NCBI GenBank assembly: GCA_004212795.1
Contig: SHBR01000014.1
Location: 1-39,841 of the forward strand
Reading direction: 5' to 3'
Source of the DNA: Candidatus Thioglobus sp.
GTDB lineage: Bacteria > Pseudomonadota > Gammaproteobacteria > Arenicellales > UBA868
DNA: 39,841 bases
A program made the translations under genes and the position numbers. How positions within the stretch are numbered: position 1 is the stretch's first letter; every line of letters begins with the position of its first letter. The notes beneath the pieces were generated by a model. The model ran no database searches. It had not been told where the DNA came from and worked only from the letters and a program-made list of their open reading frames with translations. This document shows, piece by piece, positions 34,383 to 39,841 of this stretch.

Positions 34383-34589
34383 TCAGGAAAGCTTTATGTC
34401 GTCCTCAATCATGACATCAACTTCTGTGCCTGATAGCTTTAGCTGAACAGAGGCCTTTAAAACTTCAGTGCCATCAAGCTTTCCGCTCGCGACCCCTGTC
34501 CGGACGGCTTGTTCAATTTCGCGCTGGGATTGAATGCCCACTTTTTTGAGAAATTTACGCAGCTGAATATTGAAAACATCCTCATCCAT
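34383..34589 (-). CDS. DUF6494 small protein
   Basis: A protein of about 68 residues. The helical N-terminal part (FNIQLRKFLKKVGIQSQREIEQAVR) followed by VASGKLDG and a short beta region closely resembles DUF6494 proteins found in marine proteobacteria. Function is unknown. The ATG at 34589 has AGGAGAGTG upstream, whereas the ATG at 34607 does not. Its stop lies four bases before the ABC ATPase GTG start, so the two are probably co-translated. Confidence 0.75.
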   Translation of the reverse strand: MDEDVFNIQLRKFLKKVGIQSQREIEQAVRTGVASGKLDGTEVLKASVQLKLSGTEVDVMIEDDIKLS

Positions 34590-34777
34590 AATCACTCTCC
34601 TGAACACTTCGTTTAAAAATTGAGGTTAACCCCCAAGTTGTCGTTAAAAATCTCTGCTTGGAATATCCAAGGCATTATTATCCAAATTGGCTATAAGTTA
34701 AGGATAGTGCTTGGAGATTTTACCTTTAATATCATCCCAAACGGGCTGACTCACCGGACGTTACGGAATCAATACAA

Positions 34778-35605
34778 CTATTGATGCTCTGTTTTCAGAC
34801 CGCTTGATAAATGCAACATCCAGTCTACAACGAAGTTGACTGCAACCGTAAGTCCCGCTATTGCAACAGCAGGCAATAAAGGTGTGATGTCGTTATAAGT
34901 AATCAGCGTGGCATTCTCGCGCACCATTGATCCCCAATCCGCGAGCGGTGGTTGAATGCCCAATCCCAGAAAACTTAATGACGCAATAAACAAAAACACA
35001 AAGCAAAATCTCAATCCGAATTCGGCCAATAATGGAGCCGTAATATTGGGCAGGAGTTCTTTACGAATAATCCAAGCCATGCCCTCCCCTCTTAAACGTG
35101 CGGCTTCAACAAACTCCATCACGACAACATTCATCGCAGCAGAACGGGAGATCCGAAATACTCGAGTGCTATCCAAAAGCGCGATAATAATAATGAGCGA
35201 AGGAATAGAGGTGCCAAACACCGTCAATAATAAAAGCGCGAAAACCAGGGAAGGAATCGCCATCAAGATATCAACAATTCGACCTATAACGAGGTCATAC
35301 CATCCACCCAAAATAGCGGCTAACATGCCAAGTGTCCCGCCAACAATAAATGCAAGCAATACGGTCGCAAAAGCGATGCCAATCGTGTTTCGGGCACCAA
35401 AGATCAAACGAGTCAGCATATCCCGACCAATATTGTCGGTGCCTAACAGATATTCATCAGACCACAACTCATAAGAGGCGCCAACAATTGCAGTCTCTTT
35501 ATAGGGCGCCAACACAGGTGCGAGCACCGCCACGATAACGTAGCAAATGATAACCAGCACACCCAGTTTAGCGGTAAGGGGAGCAGACCAGAGCGTCTTT
35601 AACAT
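34778..35605 (-). CDS. Dipeptide/oligopeptide-type ABC transporter permease (DppC-like)
   Basis: About 275 residues, with the DppC-type N-terminal LAPYKETAIVGASYELWSDE YLLGTDNIGRDML region, about five membrane helices, and the EAA-type loop AARLRGEGMAWIIRKELLPN. It works with the adjacent permease and the substrate-binding protein. The ATG at 35605 lies 23 bp after the preceding permease stop and matches the family N-terminus (MLKTLW). No ATPase of the DppD/DppF type follows in the window. Confidence 0.9.
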   Translation of the reverse strand: MLKTLWSAPLTAKLGVLVIICYVIVAVLAPVLAPYKETAIVGASYELWSDEYLLGTDNIGRDMLTRLIFGARNTIGIAFATVLLAFIVGGTLGMLAAILGGWYDLVIGRIVDILMAIPSLVFALLLLTVFGTSIPSLIIIIALLDSTRVFRISRSAAMNVVVMEFVEAARLRGEGMAWIIRKELLPNITAPLLAEFGLRFCFVFLFIASLSFLGLGIQPPLADWGSMVRENATLITYNDITPLLPAVAIAGLTVAVNFVVDWMLHLSSGLKTEHQ

Positions 35606-35627
35606 TTCGAAAGCCGTTTCATTATGA

Positions 35628-36584
35628 TCATCTTGGATGAAGCAGTCGGGGATTCGAAACAATAGAAACAATATCGGCAAACAAATTCAGCAGAATGTAG
35701 ACCGCGGCAAAAATTATTGAGCAGGCCTGCACCACCGGCAAATCCCGTTTCGACACACTATCGACCAACAACTGGCCAAGCCCGGGATAAACAAAGACTA
35801 CCTCTACGACCACCACACCGACAACCAGATAAGCGAGATTCAAGGCGATAACATTCACGATCGGGCCCCATGCATTCGGTAGCGCGTGATGAAAAATAAT
35901 GCGGAATGGCTTTGTCCCTTTAAGGCTTGCCATCTCGATGTATGGGCTGGATAGCAGATTAATAATCGCTGCCCGTGTCATTCGCAACATATGAGCAAGC
36001 ACGACCAGGGTAAGCGTAAGCGCTGGTAAAATTGTGCGAAACAATTGTTCCGAAAATGCAAGATCGGTACTGACATTTGAGATTCCTGGAAAGAACCCTG
36101 CCTTTACCGACAGAAAAAGAATCAGGATATAAGCAACAAAGAATTCGGGAAATGATATTGAGGTCAGTGTCAGGAGATTGACGATCCGATCGTAGATACT
36201 ATTTCGGTAGAGTGCCGCCAGAAGACCCAGGATGAGCGCTAAAGGAACCGCGATCGCCGCGGCAAGCCCGCCCAAAAACAAAGTATTCGACAAACGGGTT
36301 CCCACAAATTCGGAAATCTCTCGCTTACTGGCCAAGGACTGGCCGAGATCACCCTGAACCATGCCCCCTAGCCATTCGAAATAGCGAATGTGTGCCGGAC
36401 GATCAAGTCCAATCTCCTTTCGGAATGCAGCAACGGTCTCTGGAGTTGCGGACTGACCTAGAATTGCTTGTGTAATATCGCCAGGAAGCAACTCCACGAC
36501 AAACGCGATAATAATCGATACCGCGAACAGCGTCAGAAGACCAAGACCCAAACGTTGCAAAACGATTTTTAGTACGGAAGACAC
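35628..36584 (-). CDS. Dipeptide/oligopeptide-type ABC transporter permease (DppB-like)
   Basis: A 318-residue integral membrane permease. It has the family N-terminus with a membrane helix followed by LPGDITQAILGQSATPE and the permease loop ASLKGTKPFRIIFHHALPN, with about six membrane helices. The start is GTG at 36584 with GGAG at a fitting distance. It lies 114 bp after the substrate-binding protein stop, across a terminator hairpin, and is followed directly by its DppC-like partner. Confidence 0.93.
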   Translation of the reverse strand: MSSVLKIVLQRLGLGLLTLFAVSIIIAFVVELLPGDITQAILGQSATPETVAAFRKEIGLDRPAHIRYFEWLGGMVQGDLGQSLASKREISEFVGTRLSNTLFLGGLAAAIAVPLALILGLLAALYRNSIYDRIVNLLTLTSISFPEFFVAYILILFLSVKAGFFPGISNVSTDLAFSEQLFRTILPALTLTLVVLAHMLRMTRAAIINLLSSPYIEMASLKGTKPFRIIFHHALPNAWGPIVNVIALNLAYLVVGVVVVEVVFVYPGLGQLLVDSVSKRDLPVVQACSIIFAAVYILLNLFADIVSIVSNPRLLHPR

Positions 36585-36633
36585 CAGGGCTCCTCAACTC
36601 AGTTTTGTAACGAAATTAAATGTCCAAACGTCC

Positions 36634-36670
36634 AAAAACCCTGGCGCGACACGCATGCCACACCAGGGTT
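36634..36670 (-). terminator. Hairpin terminator between the substrate-binding protein and permease genes
   Basis: On the minus strand AACCCTGG and CCAGGGTT form a stem around a 21-base loop, followed by extra T residues. This is a common way to get more binding protein than permease. Confidence 0.7.
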
Positions 36671-36698
36671 AATGGTTTTAACTACCGCGACCGCGACT

Positions 36699-38312
36699 TT
36701 AGGCGAACCACCAGCGCTCCGCTGCCTTACATCCGTCGAGTTCCCAGTTTCCAGCGATAACGTCCGGATGCCGAACCTTATCGTTAGTCGCAAAGATATC
36801 CTGCAGGAACAACGGAAGCACGGTGCCGCCATCGTTATGCACGATCTGCTGCATCTCGACATAAATATCCCGACGTTTATTTTGATCAGTTTCAACCCGA
36901 CCCATTTTCAAAAGCTTATTGAACTGCGCATTCTTCCAATAGGTGTCGTTCCAGGCCGCATCTCCGGCATAGACCGTTGAGAACATCATGTTCTCAGTGG
37001 GTCGGCCCGACCAGTAACAGGCTGAAAATGGCTTTTTCATCCATACATTAGACCAGTAACCATCATCCGGCTCGCGAACGACTTCAATGTTAATGCCAGC
37101 CGGTCGAGCCGTTTCCGCCATCAACTGGCCTGCATCAATCGATCCACCAAACCCTGTTTCAGCGGCATGAAACTTCACGTTCAGACTGTCCATGCCGGCT
37201 TTCTTGAGGTGATATTTGGCCTTATCAGGATCATAGGCGCGTTGCGGTAGTTCGTCGTTTGAGGCCCGATAGAAATTAGCAGGTCCAATCGGGTTATCGT
37301 TACCCAATTCGCCATAGCCTCGCGCAACAACCTTCAGCCACTGCTCACGATCGACAATGTATTTCATTGCCGTTCTCACGTCGTTGTTATCAAACGGCGC
37401 TACGTTAGTCAGCATCGGAAGCGTGATCTGCTTATTTCCTTTAGTCGCGTCAACGACAATACCGGGCTGACGTTTCAGTAGATCTGCGGTTTTTGCAGAA
37501 ACATTATTCATCGCATCGAGTTCACCCGTTCGCAGGGCCGCTTCCCGCGCCGCAGAATCTGCGATTTGCAGAGTTTCGACCTCATCGAAGAATCGTCGAT
37601 TGGGCTTCCAGTAATTTGGATTCGCTTTGGTTAGGGTACGAACGCCTGGCTCGTGCTCGACTAAAGTAAAGCCTCCCGTGCCTGTGCCGGACTGCCAATC
37701 AATCGTTCCGTCTCCATTGGAGGGGCAAATGAGAAGGTGATAGTCGGTAAGAATAAACGGGAAATCAGCGTCGCCGCCGGAAAGTTCAACCACGACACCG
37801 TACTTGCCATCTGCTTTAACCGATGTCACGGCGCCCAGTTGTCCCTTGGCTGCCGACTTTGATTCCTCACCGAGATGATGATTAAGCGAATCTACAACGT
37901 CTTCAGCAGTCAATGATTTTCCGTTATGAAACTCGACGCCCTGACGGATTTTGAAGTTCCATGTCTTTGCGCCATTGCTACCTTCCCAGCTCTCGGCCAA
38001 TTCTGGAATCAGCTCGCCAGATGGGGCGACCTCGGTCAAATTGTTTCTGAGTTGGCCAAATTGCACATTCAGCATGTAATGATCAAGAATCTGACCCGGA
38101 TCCATCACGTCACTCGTTGCGCCTCCCGTTACCCCTTGACGGAATCGACCGCCCTGTTTCGGTGCGGCCATAGCGCTCTGAACATAAAGCCCGGGCGCCA
38201 TTGCACCTAGGCCCATCGCCGAAACCCGTGACATAAACTCACGTCGGCTAATTTTACCTTTAGCTACCTTTTCTTGAAGCCGATTCAGCTCTACCCTCTG
38301 TTTTTCATACAT
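36699..38312 (-). CDS. Tat-exported ABC substrate-binding protein, family 5 (SBP_bac_5)
   Basis: A 537-residue periplasmic binding protein. It has a twin-arginine signal (ISRREFMSRVSAMGLGAM) with a cleavage region near AMAAP, then the two-lobe family 5 domain with the conserved WNFKIRQGVEFHNGKSLTAEDV segment. It delivers a peptide or other polar ligand to the two permeases. Family 5 proteins bind peptides, sugars, nickel or opines, so ligand is not determined. It is first in its operon and is preceded by a small hairpin (38350-38368). Confidence 0.93.
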   Translation of the reverse strand: MYEKQRVELNRLQEKVAKGKISRREFMSRVSAMGLGAMAPGLYVQSAMAAPKQGGRFRQGVTGGATSDVMDPGQILDHYMLNVQFGQLRNNLTEVAPSGELIPELAESWEGSNGAKTWNFKIRQGVEFHNGKSLTAEDVVDSLNHHLGEESKSAAKGQLGAVTSVKADGKYGVVVELSGGDADFPFILTDYHLLICPSNGDGTIDWQSGTGTGGFTLVEHEPGVRTLTKANPNYWKPNRRFFDEVETLQIADSAAREAALRTGELDAMNNVSAKTADLLKRQPGIVVDATKGNKQITLPMLTNVAPFDNNDVRTAMKYIVDREQWLKVVARGYGELGNDNPIGPANFYRASNDELPQRAYDPDKAKYHLKKAGMDSLNVKFHAAETGFGGSIDAGQLMAETARPAGINIEVVREPDDGYWSNVWMKKPFSACYWSGRPTENMMFSTVYAGDAAWNDTYWKNAQFNKLLKMGRVETDQNKRRDIYVEMQQIVHNDGGTVLPLFLQDIFATNDKVRHPDVIAGNWELDGCKAAERWWFA

Positions 38313-38349
38313 ATCCCTTACTCCTCCATGGTTAATATTTTGACATCGT

Positions 38350-38368
38350 GGCGACTTCTCGGGTCGCC
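38350..38368. repeat. Short hairpin upstream of the substrate-binding protein gene
   Basis: GGCGAC and GTCGCC with a 7-base loop, about 40-55 bp upstream of the SBP start. It could form in the mRNA leader or terminate transcription from the LysR gene, although there is no good T run. Confidence 0.4.
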
Positions 38369-38542
38369 GCGGGGGAAAATTGGCCTACAAACGACCGCAG
38401 TTTCTATAAAACTACCCATTCACCGCAATGATGTCAACATAGTTTATTCCGACTAAGTGTGTAATGACTGAACAAGCGAGGCTAAAGTGGTCGAGCGTCT
38501 CTACGTGGCTTCTCTTCTTGTAAAGTGAATTGCCACACCTGA

Positions 38543-39445
38543 TCAGAGAGTTCTGAGAGTCACATCCGATAACTTACATGCGGGAGATTTCTCTACCCGA
38601 GCGAAAATATCCCTCACACCTTCCAGTGCAGCTGACTGAACATCGGGGTGTGTCGGACGAGCCGGGTAAATAGCGTGAGCAGGTCGTACCCACACAGGGG
38701 CGTCTGGCACCAGTCGAACCGCACCAGAGGCGATCAGCGTTCGTGCAGACCTCTCCACGACATATGCGCTACACGCTTCTTGGGTGAGCATAATGCGCGC
38801 CGTATCGATGAATTCTGCATGTAAGCGGCACTTTGGTCTGCTCTCAGCAACAAAACGCCGATGCTCCTCGTCGAATGCCTGATCCCACCCAATAGAGATG
38901 TAATTCTCTCGCCAATCAACAATATCTTCGTAGCTCGTCACCAACACCAGTCGTTCAGTAAAGAGAGGCTCGAATATCACACCGTTGGTGACCTGATACT
39001 GATATCCGACGGCAAGATCCAATTGGCCATTCGCGATTTCTTTTGTTGCCGTCATTGAGTAACCGCAATCGATCGAGAGCGAAACGTCTGGCGCTTTCGA
39101 ATTCATCCAGTGCATCCAATCGGGAACAAGCTCATCCAGCAACAAGAATTGACTCATAAAGCGATAATGAGCTCGATAACTGGTGACTCGACGTGCAGCC
39201 TCCCGACCATGTTCAATCATGTCAATCGCGTTTCGAGCGTAATCAATAAAACGCTCGCCCTGTTCATTAAGTTCAGCGCCGCGACGATGCCGATGAAAAA
39301 CAGCAAATCCCAGATAGTCCTCCAAGCCTTTTATTCGAGTCGTTACCGCCGCTTGAGTAACGTAAAGCTCGTCTGCCGCCCGTCGAAAGCTCCCTAGGCG
39401 GGCCACCGCCAGAAAAGTCTTGATCTGAGAATCAATGTTAGACAT
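38543..39445 (-). CDS. LysR-family transcriptional regulator
   Basis: A 300-residue regulator with an N-terminal winged helix-turn-helix (FRRAADELYVTQAAVTTRIK, residues 20-39) and a C-terminal effector-binding domain. It is on the same strand as, and upstream of, the transporter genes and may control them. Part of its effector domain (about residues 143-225) is repeated in inverted orientation at the right edge. ATG at 39445 follows an AT-rich region. Confidence 0.93.
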   Translation of the reverse strand: MSNIDSQIKTFLAVARLGSFRRAADELYVTQAAVTTRIKGLEDYLGFAVFHRHRRGAELNEQGERFIDYARNAIDMIEHGREAARRVTSYRAHYRFMSQFLLLDELVPDWMHWMNSKAPDVSLSIDCGYSMTATKEIANGQLDLAVGYQYQVTNGVIFEPLFTERLVLVTSYEDIVDWRENYISIGWDQAFDEEHRRFVAESRPKCRLHAEFIDTARIMLTQEACSAYVVERSARTLIASGAVRLVPDAPVWVRPAHAIYPARPTHPDVQSAALEGVRDIFARVEKSPACKLSDVTLRTL

Positions 39446-39594
39446 AAATTATTTCTATCATAATATTTATTAAGTTTAAATTTACTTTTATCTTATTATC
39501 ATCAAAATCGTGATAACCACAACGCCGGATTCGGAGTAAAGAATTGACTACAGGCACTTTCATCGCGACGAACGCCGCTTCGAGTGGTGTCACG
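39446..39594. other. Short region between LysR gene and inverted LysR fragment
   Basis: The AT-rich first part (39446-39510) is likely the promoter region of the LysR gene. The rest codes in frame with the following fragment without any similarity to LysR. A TTG at 39544 with GGAG seven bases upstream could start it, but no ATG does. Confidence 0.4.
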
Positions 39595-39841
39595 CTTGAC
39601 GTCGGATATCAGTATCAGGTCACTAATGGCGTGATATTTGAGCCCCTTTTTACAGAAAGCCTGGTCCTTGTAACGAGTTATGAGGATGTTGCCGATTGGC
39701 GAGAGAATTACATCTCTATTGGGTGGGACCAGGCGTTTGATGAGGAGCATCGCCGCTTTGTTGCGGAAAGCGAACCAAAAAGTGGCTTGCATATGGAATT
39801 CATAGATACGGCACTGATTATGCTCACTCACCAAGCTTGCA
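39595..39841 (+). pseudogene. Inverted, 5'-truncated second copy of a LysR effector domain
   Basis: Translated from 39601 it reads VGYQYQVTNGVIFEPLFTES and continues as a close copy of residues 146-225 of the LysR gene at 38543-39445 but on the opposite strand. DNA similarity starts abruptly at 39595. A 35-base stretch (39694-39728) is identical to the complement of 38883-38917, while most other differences are in third codon positions, so the copy has diverged under protein-level selection. The helix-turn-helix and first half are absent. It runs off the window. It may be a gene fragment from rearrangement, or a joint between two sequences. Confidence 0.7.

Overview
The window reads as chromosomal DNA of a free-living, probably marine, gammaproteobacterium of moderate G+C content. 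The basis is a 4.5S RNA gene directly upstream of dnaX, two tRNA-Ser genes, a DUF3108 protein, and many dehydrogenase, oxygenase and CoA-ligase genes of gammaproteobacterial type. This lineage call is inference from gene content. I see no prophage, IS element, CRISPR array or plasmid genes. The gene density is high and most genes lie on the minus strand. Both ends look irregular: a perfect hairpin palindrome at 1-40 and an inverted, sharply truncated LysR copy at the right edge. Contig-end artefacts should be considered there.

Layout. 1-3045: dnaX (open at the left edge), 4.5S RNA, a SAM methyltransferase and an M50 protease. 3220-6099: a Cys/Met-metabolism PLP enzyme, an EEP-family phosphohydrolase and a DUF3108 protein. 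6140-11361: a compact minus-strand operon of quinone oxidoreductase, succinyl-CoA-synthetase-like beta and alpha subunits, a GntR/FCD regulator and a formyl-CoA:oxalate CoA-transferase homologue, with a palindromic operator candidate in front. 11726-17925: a ketopantoate-reductase-like protein, two unrelated 2OG-Fe(II) oxygenases, a DAO-type FAD oxidoreductase, tRNA-Ser(GGA) and an aminotransferase. 18134-21303: a 38-codon ORF coupled by ATGA to a large membrane pseudokinase with Sel1/TPR-like repeats. 21351-23673: HIT protein, tRNA-Ser(CGA), a Tat-exported Rieske-like protein with an altered cluster motif, and an exported ankyrin protein.

23764-33533 is a complete respiratory formate dehydrogenase locus: cytochrome b subunit, Fe-S subunit, Cys-type molybdopterin catalytic subunit, small Tat protein, TorD-like chaperone, multi-cluster ferredoxin protein, DUF3306 and DUF3305 proteins, and divergent fdhD. 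Two Fur-box-like sites and a sigma70-like promoter precede the TorD gene, and hairpins sit between several genes. Formate would be oxidised in the periplasm, with electrons passed through the Fe-S subunit to the cytochrome b and quinone pool.

33557-39445: a lone ABC ATPase, a DUF6494 protein, then two dipeptide-type permeases and a Tat-exported substrate-binding protein without their ATPases, and a LysR regulator. The CoA-transferase operon and the formate dehydrogenase could be metabolically linked through formyl-CoA and formate, but no oxalyl-CoA decarboxylase is present in the window, so that link is only a hypothesis.
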